A stretch of DNA of 64,000 nucleotides from JBGNFV01 sp049645705 (GCA_049645705.1 JBARUK010000008.1:1-64000); one strand, 5' to 3'. Counted from the first letter of the stretch, positions 40,849 to 50,350 are shown. Made by a program: numbers and translations. The notes: generated by a model not told the origin, from the sequence alone.

Positions 40849-41934
40849 CTACTGGTAAGCTCCCAGGAGGTCGGCCAGTTGCTCAAACTCTTCCCGTGAA
40901 TGCGCCGGAAAGTTAGCCACGCGTATATGGTTATCTTTATACTGTCCGTATCCGGTGCCTACTATGAGGCCGTTTTCAGCCAGGTAGCCCTGCAGCTCGT
41001 CCACATCTCCGTCCACTTCCAGTACGATAGTAGTATCACTGCGATTGGCTTTTTTCTTTACAAAAGGCGTAAGCAATGGATGCTTCTCAGCCGCCTGGTA
41101 TAGTACGGCTGCCTTATAGGCTGTATCTCTTCGTATCTGATCCAGACCTCTGTCTATCATGTCACGGGCCACCTTGTTTAGCAGGTAGATGCCCAGCACA
41201 TTGGGCGTTTCAGGTGTCTGGTCTTTCAGGGCTTTGGCCCACAGGCTGGGAAGGCTATGGTAAGAGCCTACTGATTTTTTGCGCATTAGCATAGATTCGG
41301 CCTTGGCCATACAGCGGTCGTTAACGATCCATACCCCCAGTCCTGCCGGTAGCCCAAAGGCTTTTTGCACACTGAAGTACATACAGTCGAAGTGGTCGAA
41401 GTTAAAAGCAGGGCAGGGCAGGGAAGAGACGGCATCAACTGCAATAAGCTGCTCGGGAAAAGCTTCCCGCAGTACGGCAAGATCCTCCATGGTATGCATG
41501 GCGCCGGTGCTTGTCTCATTATGTGTGATAGAGATAAGCTCGTACGTTTCGCTGAGCAGTATCTTGCCGAGGTCTACCACTTCGCCGTAGGGAGCTACGA
41601 TCTGCTCCGGGCTGCGGCCCAGTTCCAGGGCCATTTTGAAGAAGCGCTCACTGAAGGCACCGTTTACCAGGTGGTAGGACTCCTCTTCTACCAGGTTCTG
41701 GATGATGCGTTCCCATATTTCCGTGGCAGATGATGTAAAGAATATGTGAAAGCTATCAGGGATGTTCAGCAGCTCAGCAAGAGCCTCCCGCGTATCCCGG
41801 AATATGGACTGAAAGGTAGCGCTCCGGTGTGATATACTGGGGACTTTTTCCCGCAGTGCGGTGCGCATATGGTCCTGAACTGTAAAGTATAGCTCAGATG
41901 GCCCGGGGGTAAGGTAGGTGCGTTTGCCTTTCAT
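40849..41934 (-). CDS. serC: phosphoserine aminotransferase-like class V aminotransferase
   Basis: A 361-residue PLP enzyme. LTPGPSELYFTV opens the fold, the cofactor-binding Asp lies in AVDAVSSLP (~165-173), and the Schiff-base Lys is Lys191 in FSVQKAFGLPAG. The C-terminal domain has VGTGYGQYKDNHIRVANFP. SerC converts 3-phosphohydroxypyruvate to phosphoserine using glutamate. SerC proper is favoured by the SerB-SerA and glutamate dehydrogenase genes 4 kb upstream on the same strand; a serine-pyruvate-type relative is the alternative. The start overlaps the MFS gene stop by 4 bp (ATGA), so the two are co-translated. Confidence 0.85.
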   Translation of the reverse strand: MKGKRTYLTPGPSELYFTVQDHMRTALREKVPSISHRSATFQSIFRDTREALAELLNIPDSFHIFFTSSATEIWERIIQNLVEEESYHLVNGAFSERFFKMALELGRSPEQIVAPYGEVVDLGKILLSETYELISITHNETSTGAMHTMEDLAVLREAFPEQLIAVDAVSSLPCPAFNFDHFDCMYFSVQKAFGLPAGLGVWIVNDRCMAKAESMLMRKKSVGSYHSLPSLWAKALKDQTPETPNVLGIYLLNKVARDMIDRGLDQIRRDTAYKAAVLYQAAEKHPLLTPFVKKKANRSDTTIVLEVDGDVDELQGYLAENGLIVGTGYGQYKDNHIRVANFPAHSREEFEQLADLLGAYQ

Positions 41935-43118
41935 CGACCGGCAATGTGGTTAAGTTGATAATGTCTGTAAGCGAAGGTAAGGAAATAAAGCAAAGGTATG
42001 GTCAGGCTTAAGCCGCATACCAGAAACATGGTAGAAATACCGAACGCCTCGGCCAGGTAGCCGGTGATAATGGCCCCTATGCCTATGCCAAGGTCTATAG
42101 CGCTGAGAAAAGTACTGCTGGCCACTCCCCGGCGGCTGGCGGGTACTAGGTTCATTGTCATAGTCTGCAGCACGGGAATGAAGAGGCCGTTTCCAAGCCC
42201 CATCACAAAACCGGAGACCAGCATAACGGTACTGTTGGCCGACTGCGATAACAGCAGCAGGCCGATGGTGGTAAGGACAAATGAGATAATAATAAGCCAC
42301 CTGGGCCCCTGCTTGTCCATCATTTTACCTGCAGTAGGCCTGAATATGGCCACCCCGGTAGCATACACCAGGAAGAATACGCCTACATTCTCCATGCCTA
42401 CCTCGGTACTGTATAAGGTGATAAAGCCCAGTATAGCCGAGTAGGGGATAGCGCCCATAAACATCATGAGGCTCACGGGCAGTACTTTCTTCTCGTACAT
42501 AGTAGCCATGGTTATTGGCTGCCTCTTATTTTTGACCTTTGGAAATTTTAACATCGTTACCACGACGATCCCGATCAGACCGAGGCCAAAAGCAGTATAG
42601 AATAACCTGTTGTAATTATTATCTCCCAGCACTTCCAGCGCCAGCAGAGGTGCCAAAGCCATGCTGAGGGTGATGCTCATACCGAAGATACCCAGGCCCT
42701 CGCCCCGGCGATCATCCGGGACTATGTCCGTAGCTATGGCGCTGCCACCTGTGGTAAGGATACCCCAACTTATACCATGGCAGATACGCAGGATCAGCAG
42801 CAGCATAAGCGTGGCGGTGAAAGGATAGAATGCGAGCAGGATAACGTATAAGGCTACGGCCATAAGATATACGGGCCGACGGCCCAGCGTATCATATGCA
42901 TATCCGGCAAAAGGACGGATAAGCAGAGCAGAAAAAGCATACAGGCCCACAGCGTAGCCCACCATGTCCTTACTTTCTCCCAGGTACTCCACTACATACA
43001 GTGGTAGTACCGGTACCAGGAAGTAAAAGGATATGGCGATAGATAAATAGCCCAGGCTGTGCAGGATGAAGTTTCTGGACCAGAGGCTCGTCTTTTTGGT
43101 AGTATGTGTAGCTTGCAC
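41931..43118 (-). CDS. MFS transporter
   Basis: A 395-residue protein with twelve predicted membrane helices. The family loop motifs are present: RPFAGYAYDTLGRRPVYLMA after helix 2 (motif A) and RPTAGKMMDKQGPRW after helix 8. The specificity is not readable: an amino-acid or drug exporter are both plausible. Tight coupling to serC downstream suggests a metabolite linked to serine, but this is inference. Its upstream region is the structured 43.2-43.6 kb segment. Confidence 0.92.
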   Translation of the reverse strand: MQATHTTKKTSLWSRNFILHSLGYLSIAISFYFLVPVLPLYVVEYLGESKDMVGYAVGLYAFSALLIRPFAGYAYDTLGRRPVYLMAVALYVILLAFYPFTATLMLLLILRICHGISWGILTTGGSAIATDIVPDDRRGEGLGIFGMSITLSMALAPLLALEVLGDNNYNRLFYTAFGLGLIGIVVVTMLKFPKVKNKRQPITMATMYEKKVLPVSLMMFMGAIPYSAILGFITLYSTEVGMENVGVFFLVYATGVAIFRPTAGKMMDKQGPRWLIIISFVLTTIGLLLLSQSANSTVMLVSGFVMGLGNGLFIPVLQTMTMNLVPASRRGVASSTFLSAIDLGIGIGAIITGYLAEAFGISTMFLVCGLSLTIPLLYFLTFAYRHYQLNHIAGR

Positions 43119-43242
43119 GTAATTTGATTTACCAGCTTTACATAAGTTAAACGGCGGAAAATTGTTTTGTTCAGGAAGGGACCCTCAATTCATTTTCATT
43201 TTTTTCACCGCCGAATGAATTTTCTCATTACGAAATAAGTTC

Positions 43243-43537
43243 TACCTTTGACACATTGAAAACGGGCGAACGGCCCGTTTCTCATTTGATACTCCGCACC
43301 GGGGTATCCTCATGCTGAACTAAGGTATCCCGTTGGGTCCGTGACCGTTTTTCAAACCTAACATTTATACTTATACCGAGTGAAGTCCTTTTTCAAAACC
43401 GGGCCTCAACCCTGTTTACAGGGTCTTCAGCTTCGTGCTGAAGTTAACAGTGGATTGTTGCGAATTCTGGACAGCTCAAAACTTGTCTACTTGAGGTTTT
43501 GAATTAACCTCTCGGGCCTTTCGGGGATTTTATTATA
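43243..43537 (+). ncRNA. candidate non-coding RNA or leader in the 43119-43601 gap
   Basis: The 480-bp gap has no gene but dense structure. A -7 element TACCTTTG at 43243-43250 precedes a hairpin AAACGGGC/GCCCGTTT, then GATACTCC/GGGGTATC, CCCTG/CAGGG and CTTCAGC/GCTGAAG hairpins. A 9-bp long-range pair, TTCAAAACC (43394-43402) with GGTTTTGAA (43495-43503), encloses the last two. A terminator follows at 43538. This fits a plus-strand small RNA of about 280 nt, perhaps 6S-like. A minus-strand TAnnTTTG (CAAACCTA at 43353-43360) leaves open that the region is instead the leader of the MFS-serC operon. Family not identified. Confidence 0.4.
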
Positions 43538-43575
43538 AAAGCCCTCTGCAGTATTCTGCAGAGGGCTTTCTTGTT
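43538..43575. terminator. strong terminator hairpin
   Basis: Perfect 14-bp stem AAAGCCCTCTGCAG/CTGCAGAGGGCTTT around TATT, followed by a T-rich stretch on the plus strand. It may end the candidate RNA on the plus strand and the SPOR gene on the minus strand. Confidence 0.85.
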
Positions 43576-43601
43576 TTATTTTGATGGGTAAACAGGGTAG
43601 A

Positions 43602-44159
43602 CTATTGCCGTTGTCTCTCAAACCGCCTTGCCTCCCGTACATCTATCAGTTCACCGTTCAGGTGGGCTATGATAAATGCGCTGTCTATGCCCAGACGGAG
43701 GATATCCCGCCTGAAAGCAGCCGCCCTTTTGAAGGTAGCGAATCTACCCAATGTGTATTTATTCACATTGCCTATGGTCTCTATACCCAGTCCGCGAAGT
43801 TCCTCACGGTATGTACCTAAGTCAAAGTCCCGGAATGCACCGATCTGCACATCATAATACAATCCGGTAGCGGTGTCGCTATACTCCAGCAATACCCGGT
43901 TAGCGTACTGTACACTGTCCAGGGTATTATTCAGCGAGGCATTTTCAGCCTGCAGGTTGTCACGCTCTTTAAGTATGCGGGGCCATTTACCAAACAGGGG
44001 TTGCGATACTTCACTCATGATGATGTAAATACCCAGTACGGCTGCTACTATAACCATGATCATCAGCAGCCCCGAGACAAAGCGGGTACGCTTCCGGCTT
44101 TTCTTAAGCCGCTTTTCTAATGCATAAAGCTGTTCGGCATGGGCTGGGTTCTCTATCAT
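43602..44159 (-). CDS. SPOR-like domain membrane protein
   Basis: A 185-residue protein with one N-terminal membrane helix (VSGLLMIMVIVAAVLGIYII, ~28-47), a short coiled coil (KERDNLQAENASLNNTLDSV), and a C-terminal SPOR-like domain (YYDVQIGAFRDFDLGTY, KYTLGRFATFKRAAAFRR). SPOR domains bind denuded peptidoglycan glycans and often act at the division site. Inner-membrane anchored with the domain in the periplasm. Confidence 0.8.
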   Translation of the reverse strand: MIENPAHAEQLYALEKRLKKSRKRTRFVSGLLMIMVIVAAVLGIYIIMSEVSQPLFGKWPRILKERDNLQAENASLNNTLDSVQYANRVLLEYSDTATGLYYDVQIGAFRDFDLGTYREELRGLGIETIGNVNKYTLGRFATFKRAAAFRRDILRLGIDSAFIIAHLNGELIDVREARRFERQRQ

Positions 44160-44200
44160 AGCACGGAATATAGTGAATTAGCCGGAAGCTGATCAATCTA

Positions 44201-45616
44201 TCAGGGAAAGATGCCCTGGTTGATATAACTAGCGGCGATCTTATCCATAGACACAACAAAGGCGGCGGTACGAAGGTCAATCTTCTTGGTACGGCTTACG
44301 TTCCTGATATCACGGTAGGCTCTTACCATAGTTTCTTCCAGGCCGCTGTTTACCAGGTCACGCTCTTCTGCCCCTACCTCTAGCTTACGTTTCTCTTCAT
44401 CGCTGAACTCATATCCGCTGGCCGATTGGATGGCATCTACGATCCGCCGGTTATTCAGCATCTCATAGCGCTTTTCGATCTTACCGAACGAAACGCGCGA
44501 CAGATTTTTGAGCCACTCGAAATAACTGACGGTCACACCACCTGCATTGAGGTATATATCAGGGATAACCAATGCGCCTTTTTCCAGCAGGATCTTTTCG
44601 GCGTCTTTAGTAACAGGGCCATTGGCGGCTTCGCCTATCACTTTCGCCTTCACATTCGGAGCATTTACGCTGGTGATCTGGTTTTCCAGGGCAGCGGGTA
44701 TAAGTATATCACAGTCGTATTCCAGCATTTCCGCAGAGTGCTCTACAAACCGGGAGTTGGGAAAGTCTTTGATAGAACCAGTATTTTTGCGGTGCTGGTG
44801 GACTTTGTCCGGATCCAGTCCGTCCTCACTGAAGATGCCTCCTTCGTATTCGGCTATGCCTATGATCTTAGCACCGGCCTGGTGGAGGTAGAGTGCAGAG
44901 TAATAGCCCACGTTACCCAGTCCCTGGATAATGATCCGCTTATTGATCAGGCCGGTCTCAAGGCCAAGATCCTTCATTGTCTGCACGTCTTCTACGGCTT
45001 CACGAATACCAATGTATACACCCCGCCCCGTGGCTTCGGTACGCCCCCTGATACCGGACAGGTTCAGTGGCTTACCGGTTACGCAGCCTATACCATTAAT
45101 ATTATCCGGGTGGAAGGTCAGGAAAGTGTCAGCTATCCAGGCCATTTCTCTTGCTCCGGTACCCATATCGGGAGCCGGTACGTCCAGGGCCGGGTCTATA
45201 AAGTTTTTCCTGATCAGTTCGGCCGTATAGCGGCGGGTTATTCTTTCCAGTTCGCCTACGCTAAAATCTTTCGTATTGATCTTTACGCCTCCTTTGGCCC
45301 CGCCAAAGGGCACATCTACCAGGGCGCATTTATAGCTCATAAGTGAAGCAAGGCCCATAACCTCATGCGTAGCTACCAGGTTACTGTATCTGATCCCGCC
45401 CTTGGTAGGGAGCTTATGGTGGGAGTGCTGCACCCGGTAGGCCTCTATCACCAAGTACGATCCATCGTCCCTTTTTATAGGAAAGTTGAACTGAAGTATT
45501 GTATTACATTGCTTGATCTGATCGAGAAGTCCGGCGGGGATATCAGTGAATTCGGCGGCTTTATCAAGGTAGGCGGATACCTCCTCGAACATGTTGTAGT
45601 CGCTATCCTGGCTCAT
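44201..45616 (-). CDS. gdhA: Glu/Leu/Phe/Val-family dehydrogenase, probably glutamate dehydrogenase
   Basis: A 471-residue protein. Substrate-binding Lys and glycine loop: LPTKGGIRYS and VPFGGAKGGVKIN. The catalytic Asp lies in PAPDMGTGAREMAW, followed by GRTEATGRGV. The Rossmann domain shows IIQGLGNVGYYSALYL. The length and Glu-type residues favour glutamate dehydrogenase interconverting 2-oxoglutarate and glutamate. It sits just downstream of the SerB-SerA gene on the same strand (68 bp), linking nitrogen assimilation to serine synthesis. Cytoplasmic; cofactor choice (NAD or NADP) not decided. Confidence 0.9.
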   Translation of the reverse strand: MSQDSDYNMFEEVSAYLDKAAEFTDIPAGLLDQIKQCNTILQFNFPIKRDDGSYLVIEAYRVQHSHHKLPTKGGIRYSNLVATHEVMGLASLMSYKCALVDVPFGGAKGGVKINTKDFSVGELERITRRYTAELIRKNFIDPALDVPAPDMGTGAREMAWIADTFLTFHPDNINGIGCVTGKPLNLSGIRGRTEATGRGVYIGIREAVEDVQTMKDLGLETGLINKRIIIQGLGNVGYYSALYLHQAGAKIIGIAEYEGGIFSEDGLDPDKVHQHRKNTGSIKDFPNSRFVEHSAEMLEYDCDILIPAALENQITSVNAPNVKAKVIGEAANGPVTKDAEKILLEKGALVIPDIYLNAGGVTVSYFEWLKNLSRVSFGKIEKRYEMLNNRRIVDAIQSASGYEFSDEEKRKLEVGAEERDLVNSGLEETMVRAYRDIRNVSRTKKIDLRTAAFVVSMDKIAASYINQGIFP

Positions 45617-45685
45617 GTAGTTCTATTTTAGTGGTTTTGCTATAAGTTATGTCTATAACTCATCAATCGTAAAAATGTGAGGTAA

Positions 45686-47578
45686 TTAATAAAGGACTCT
45701 GAACCTTATGGTCTGCTCTATGGCTCTCAGGTCTTTGATCACATCCTTATTATAGGCCTTATCTATGTCTGTGATCACATATCCGATGGTCTCATTCGTT
45801 TTCAGATACTGCCCCACAATGTTGATATCATGACTGAAGAGGACCTGGTTTATTCTTGCCAGAATACCAGGGGTGTTGTGGTGAATATGGATAAGGCGAT
45901 GCGCATTTTCCAGCAGGGGTAGCTGCAGATTAGGAAAATTTTTACTGTTTGTGGTACTTCCGGTATTGATATAATCAATGATCTTTCCGGGTACAAACCC
46001 TGCTATGTTCTCCTGCGCCTCCTGGGTGCTGCCTCCGATATGCGGTGATAGCATGAGGTTGGGTAGTCCGCGCAGCGGCGACTGAAACTCTTCCTTATTC
46101 GTTTTGGGCTCTTGGGGAAATACATCGACTGCGGCACCGCCGAGCTTACCGCTGGTAAGTTCCTCGCTGAGCGCATCTATATCCACTACATGACCGCGGG
46201 ACAGGTTCAGAAAAATGGCCCCGTCTTTCATTTGGTCAAATTCCTTTTTCCCTATTAGGTTTTCATTACTCTCGCGGCCGTCTACATGCAGGGTCATGAT
46301 ATCCGAAACAGACAGAAGTTCATCCAGGGAGCTGCATTTGGTAGCATTGCCAAGAGCCAGCTTTTCCACCACATCGTAGTAGTATACCTTCATGCCCATG
46401 TTTTCGGCCAGTACAGATAGCTGTGAGCCGATGTTGCCATACCCGACTATTCCCAGTTTTTTTCCACGCACTTCAAAGCTTCCGCTGGCAGATTTGTTCC
46501 ACTGCCCTTTGTGCATTTGGGCCGAGCGGTCAGGCAGACGCCTCATCAGCATGATTATCTGACCTATTGCCATCTCCACTACAGAGCGTGTATTACTGAA
46601 AGGCGCATTGAATACGGCGATGCCTTTTTTGAGGCAGCTTTCCAGTTCTATCTGGTTGGTACCGATACAGAAAGCACTCACTACCATCAGGCGGTTAGCG
46701 TTTTCCAGTACCTTTGCGGTCACGTGTGTCTTAGACCGTATGCCGAGGATGGTCACGTCTTTGATACGTTCGCTCAGCTCTTCTTCATCCATGGCCCCGG
46801 GGTGTACCTCTACGTTGTAGCCTTCTTCCTGCATGAGGTTCAGTGCCTGCGGGTGGATGTTTTCCAGCAGCAGCACATTTATGCGGTTTTTGGGGTAAGA
46901 TATGGCTTTGTTCATCTTATTTACGTATAAAAATTCGTCCAGACTGGGAGTAATATGGTCGGCCTTCTCGGTGACCTTGGCACGTTCTACATTTTCGGTA
47001 AATGCATAGAAGCGATTGGCAAGTCCGGAGGCTTTGATCTCATAGTCCGTATAGCCATCACCAATTACGTAAACATCTCCGTCCAGGTCCAGGCGGCGAA
47101 GTGTCTCTACCTTGCCATTGTTCTTACTTAGTAGGTTGTCTTTGTCAAAACCGGATATCCTACCATCCTCACTGAATGTAAAGCGGTTTGCAAACACATT
47201 TTCAGGCTTGATGCCATACTCTGTGACTATGGGTGTGATAAATTCGGAAAAGCCATTGGAGAGGATGAAAATGTGGTCCTTGTTAGTCTCAAAAAACTCA
47301 CGGTTGCGCTTGAAACTTTCCGAAACTTTCAGCCTGAGCCTGTCTACCAACTGGCTCAGATCGTTTTTATGGGCATCCAGTAGTTCCACACGCTTTTCCA
47401 GCGATTCTCTGAATGACATACCCCCGTCCATGCCCTGGTCGGTTATGTCTTTTATCTTTTGTAGTCTTTCCTCCTTCTCAGGATGGTTGGCCAGGCTTAT
47501 CTCTCCCAGTACATCCAGGGCTTCGACCTGTGTAAAAGTGCTGTCGAAATCAATAATAAAGAATTTGTTCGCTTCCAT
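45686..47578 (-). CDS. serA: SerB-like phosphatase fused to phosphoglycerate dehydrogenase (SerB-SerA)
   Basis: A 630-residue fusion. Residues 1-215 are a HAD-IB phosphatase: DFDSTFT (Asp10, Asp12), FILSNGFSEF, and VIGDGYTDYEIKASG. Residues ~230-550 are a D-isomer-specific dehydrogenase: NAD fold GIVGYGNIGSQ, catalytic Arg and His in NLSRGHVVD and LSPHIGGST. A C-terminal ACT domain (HHNTPGILARINQVLFSHDI) probably gives serine feedback. The two halves catalyse the first and third steps of serine synthesis; serC for the middle step lies 4 kb downstream. Start ATG at 47578. Confidence 0.93.
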   Translation of the reverse strand: MEANKFFIIDFDSTFTQVEALDVLGEISLANHPEKEERLQKIKDITDQGMDGGMSFRESLEKRVELLDAHKNDLSQLVDRLRLKVSESFKRNREFFETNKDHIFILSNGFSEFITPIVTEYGIKPENVFANRFTFSEDGRISGFDKDNLLSKNNGKVETLRRLDLDGDVYVIGDGYTDYEIKASGLANRFYAFTENVERAKVTEKADHITPSLDEFLYVNKMNKAISYPKNRINVLLLENIHPQALNLMQEEGYNVEVHPGAMDEEELSERIKDVTILGIRSKTHVTAKVLENANRLMVVSAFCIGTNQIELESCLKKGIAVFNAPFSNTRSVVEMAIGQIIMLMRRLPDRSAQMHKGQWNKSASGSFEVRGKKLGIVGYGNIGSQLSVLAENMGMKVYYYDVVEKLALGNATKCSSLDELLSVSDIMTLHVDGRESNENLIGKKEFDQMKDGAIFLNLSRGHVVDIDALSEELTSGKLGGAAVDVFPQEPKTNKEEFQSPLRGLPNLMLSPHIGGSTQEAQENIAGFVPGKIIDYINTGSTTNSKNFPNLQLPLLENAHRLIHIHHNTPGILARINQVLFSHDINIVGQYLKTNETIGYVITDIDKAYNKDVIKDLRAIEQTIRFRVLY

Positions 47579-48108
47579 GCGATTTGGTTATGAGCTAAGA
47601 TTAATAATCTTCCGGGTTTATTGTTGCTCATCATTCTTTGTACCGGCTAACATATCAAAATATTTTCTTCTACTCAATCTCAGAGCGGTCAATAATTTGC
47701 CGGTAGTATATAAGGCAATAAAACCTCACCCTATTAAAGCGGTTAGTGGTCAATTGTTTGTGGTGGAGCAGGCAATAGTTTCTATGACATAGTTTAAAGG
47801 CTATTTGCAAAACCATAGGGTTTACACTCTGCGTTGCTTACATGATGACAAAGAGGATAAACGGATTTTGCTGCAAATTCCCATTCACGGGTTAGTGCAA
47901 AAAATGGAGGGTACAGGTTATCCACACTTAGCTTATAGGATAAGCATAGGATATGCATAAGATACCCATAGCATCGCTATAGGGCATGTACACGGAATAA
48001 TGCAAACACGTAATACATTGCTGTTCTGAAAGACCTTATATTTCAGAGAAGCGGTGACCTGTTCCTTACCGGATAAGAGAAGGGCAGATAATTACTGTGC
48101 GAAGGTGC
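47579..48108. other. 530-bp intergenic region with a DnaA-box match and small inverted repeats
   Basis: No gene seen. A perfect DnaA box TTATCCACA is at 47918-47926. Next to it are GCTTAT/ATAAGC around AGG (47931-47945) and CCCATAGC/GCTATAGGG further right. TCTGAAA/TTTCAGA forms another dyad near 48025-48048. A single box is weak evidence of replication control; these may be regulatory sites for the SerB-SerA gene. The region lies upstream of that gene and downstream of mscS-queA, all on the minus strand. Confidence 0.45.
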
Positions 48109-49104
48109 TTATTCACTATCGGTATCTTCCTCTTCCGAAGCTAGGTGTGGCTTGGCCGGGCTTCCCACCGTAGCATTATTAAGTGAGATGGCCGCGTCCG
48201 GGTTTGCTGTGCGCAGGTGCAGGTCACGCTGAGGGAAAGGTATCTCGATGCCGTGCTGGGCGAATTTCTTGAAGATAGCAAAATACAGTTCGCTTCTCAG
48301 TACCCTTGGACGGTTAATGTATTCGGATGTCCACACCCGAAGGTGAAAAATGAGGGCGCTGTCGCCGAAACTGTCAAATAGTACGTCCGGCGCCGGATTG
48401 GTAAGCACACCTTTGTTTTCTGCCACTACTTCCATCAGCAGTTCACGAACGCGGTCGGGACTCTCACGATAGGCTACGCCCACCGGGTAGCGAAACCTGA
48501 CCATACGGTCGTTATGGCTCCAGTTGATCACCTCTTTCTCAATAAACTGAGAGTTGGGTACGATCACGGAGATATTATCATTGGTCACCACCGTAGTAGA
48601 GCGGGCACTGATGTTGACCACATCACCGTTGATGTCACCTACTTCGATGCGGTCTCCCACCTTGATCGGCCGCTCGAACAGTATGATAATGCCCGAAATA
48701 AAGTTATTGGTGATATTCTGCAGGCCAAAACCGATACCAACACCAAGGGCACCGGCCAGTATACCCAGGGCGCTGAGGTCTATACCAATGGATGAGATGA
48801 TGATAAAGAAACCGGCTACGAGGACAATGTACCGGAATATAGTGCCTATGCTCTCTCTGACCCCTATATCGAGCCTGTACCGGGTAAGTATGCGATACAC
48901 CAGCACACGCTGGAGACGCCCCACCATATAAAACAGGGCTACCAGTGCCAGTACCAGGAAGATAATGGTAAGCAGGCTTACCTGTGACTCACCGATGTCA
49001 AACAGTGTATAGCCGAAAAAGTCCTTTATCCTGGTCCAGATCTCAGAGGTAGAAAGCTGGTCCCATTGTTCTATGATAGCATCATCCATACTTACAGAGA
49101 GCAA
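48109..49104 (-). CDS. MscS-family mechanosensitive channel
   Basis: A 331-residue protein with N-terminal membrane helices (VSLLTIIFLVLALVALFYMV; YIVLVAGFFIIISSIGI) and the pore helix LSALGILAGALGVGIGFGLQ. The beta domain follows with FERPIKVGDRIEVGDINGDV and STTVVTNDNISVIVPNSQFI. It opens under hypo-osmotic membrane tension to release solutes. Slightly longer than E. coli MscS, with a poorly conserved acidic C-terminal tail. Encoded just downstream of queA. Confidence 0.93.
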   Translation of the reverse strand: MLSVSMDDAIIEQWDQLSTSEIWTRIKDFFGYTLFDIGESQVSLLTIIFLVLALVALFYMVGRLQRVLVYRILTRYRLDIGVRESIGTIFRYIVLVAGFFIIISSIGIDLSALGILAGALGVGIGFGLQNITNNFISGIIILFERPIKVGDRIEVGDINGDVVNISARSTTVVTNDNISVIVPNSQFIEKEVINWSHNDRMVRFRYPVGVAYRESPDRVRELLMEVVAENKGVLTNPAPDVLFDSFGDSALIFHLRVWTSEYINRPRVLRSELYFAIFKKFAQHGIEIPFPQRDLHLRTANPDAAISLNNATVGSPAKPHLASEEEDTDSE

Positions 49105-49138
49105 TTTAATGATTTACGCGCAGATACCTACCCGGCGA

Positions 49139-50350
49139 CTACGGAAGTAGCAGGCTCGAATCCCCATAACTGAGGAAACGGTAGTCATTTCTCATGGCCT
49201 CACCGTATACCCGGCGCCAGTCTTTACCTATAAAGGCCGCTACCAGGAGAATAAGCGTACTGCCTGGCAGGTGGAAGTTCGTAACCAGGCCCTTACATAC
49301 CCTGAAGGTATAGCCCGGAACAATAAATATTTCGGTATGTCCCAGCAAGCTATCGGTTTTGTCGCGATCCATGCGGTTCAGTACCGCCTTCATAGCCACC
49401 TTCAAGGTAGGCAGGGTGAAGTCCTCTCGTTCGTAGGCCACCAGTTTGGGTATAGAAAAGGGTGCGTCCGGGGCCTCAAGCAGAAGAACACCATACCAGT
49501 ACAGGCTTTCCAGTGTGCGCATGCTGGTGGTGCCCACGGCTATCACCGGTTTGTTGCTAAGCAGAGAGTGTATATTGTCCCTGCTTACCACTATCTGCTC
49601 CGAATGCATAGGGTGCTCTGTTACCGTATCACTTTTTATAGGCTGAAAGGTGCCTGCCCCTACATGCAGGGTCAGAAAATCTTCCGTAATGCCCGAAGCT
49701 TTCAGTTCTTCCAGGATAGGGTCGGTAAAGTGCAGACCGGCAGTGGGCGCAGCCACTGCACCTTTCTCTTTAGAGTATACCGTCTGGTAGCGTTTGCGAT
49801 CCTGCTCTACAGGGTCACGGTTCAGGTAGGGAGGGAGGGGTACCGTACCCGAGGCCTCTACCAGGTCTACAAATTTTACAGAAGGGTTGTCCCAGGTAAA
49901 TCGTACGATCAGGTTCTTCCGATCTTCCAGAAATGCCGAAAGGCGCGTGCGGCCGTTGGGGGTGTCTACGTGAACCTCCAGCGTCTGGCCTTCCCGCCAT
50001 CTTTTCAGTCGACCTATCATGCACTTCCATGTGACAGAACCTGTAGCCGCCATAGCTTCTGAAATAACATGAGAGGGGGCCTCCGGCTGAAGAAGGAATA
50101 CTTCCACGATTGCCCCGCCGGATTTTTGAAAATACATCCTGGCGGGTATCACCCGAGTATTATTAAAAAACAGCAGAGAATCGCCGGGAAGGTGGGCCCC
50201 GATATCTTTAAACACGTAGTGACTGACATCTCCACCTTTGTATACCAGCAGTTTACTCTCATCGCGCTTTTCCAGCGGGTGTTTTGCCACCCGTTCGTCC
50301 GGCAGGTCAAAAAGGTAATCGATCAGTTCTATGTCCTGAAGTTGCTGCAT
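49139..50350 (-). CDS. queA: S-adenosylmethionine:tRNA ribosyltransferase-isomerase QueA
   Basis: A 403-residue protein. Family motifs: YLFDLPDERVAKHPLEKRDES, FFNNTRVIPARM, GAVAAPTAGLHFT, LHVGAGTFQPI, HSEQ and TNFHLPGSTLILLVAAFIG. QueA transfers the ribosyl of SAM to 7-aminomethyl-7-deazaguanine in tRNA to form epoxyqueuosine. It is about 50 residues longer than E. coli QueA, mainly an insertion before the RLKRWREGQTLEV region; otherwise complete. Its stop lies 34 bp before the mscS start. Confidence 0.97.
   Translation of the reverse strand: MQQLQDIELIDYLFDLPDERVAKHPLEKRDESKLLVYKGGDVSHYVFKDIGAHLPGDSLLFFNNTRVIPARMYFQKSGGAIVEVFLLQPEAPSHVISEAMAATGSVTWKCMIGRLKRWREGQTLEVHVDTPNGRTRLSAFLEDRKNLIVRFTWDNPSVKFVDLVEASGTVPLPPYLNRDPVEQDRKRYQTVYSKEKGAVAAPTAGLHFTDPILEELKASGITEDFLTLHVGAGTFQPIKSDTVTEHPMHSEQIVVSRDNIHSLLSNKPVIAVGTTSMRTLESLYWYGVLLLEAPDAPFSIPKLVAYEREDFTLPTLKVAMKAVLNRMDRDKTDSLLGHTEIFIVPGYTFRVCKGLVTNFHLPGSTLILLVAAFIGKDWRRVYGEAMRNDYRFLSYGDSSLLLP

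Noticed and set aside
47900..48050. Chromosomal origin of replication
   Set aside because: Only one DnaA box, no dnaA/gyr/rpmH neighbours and no clear strand switch of genes around it.
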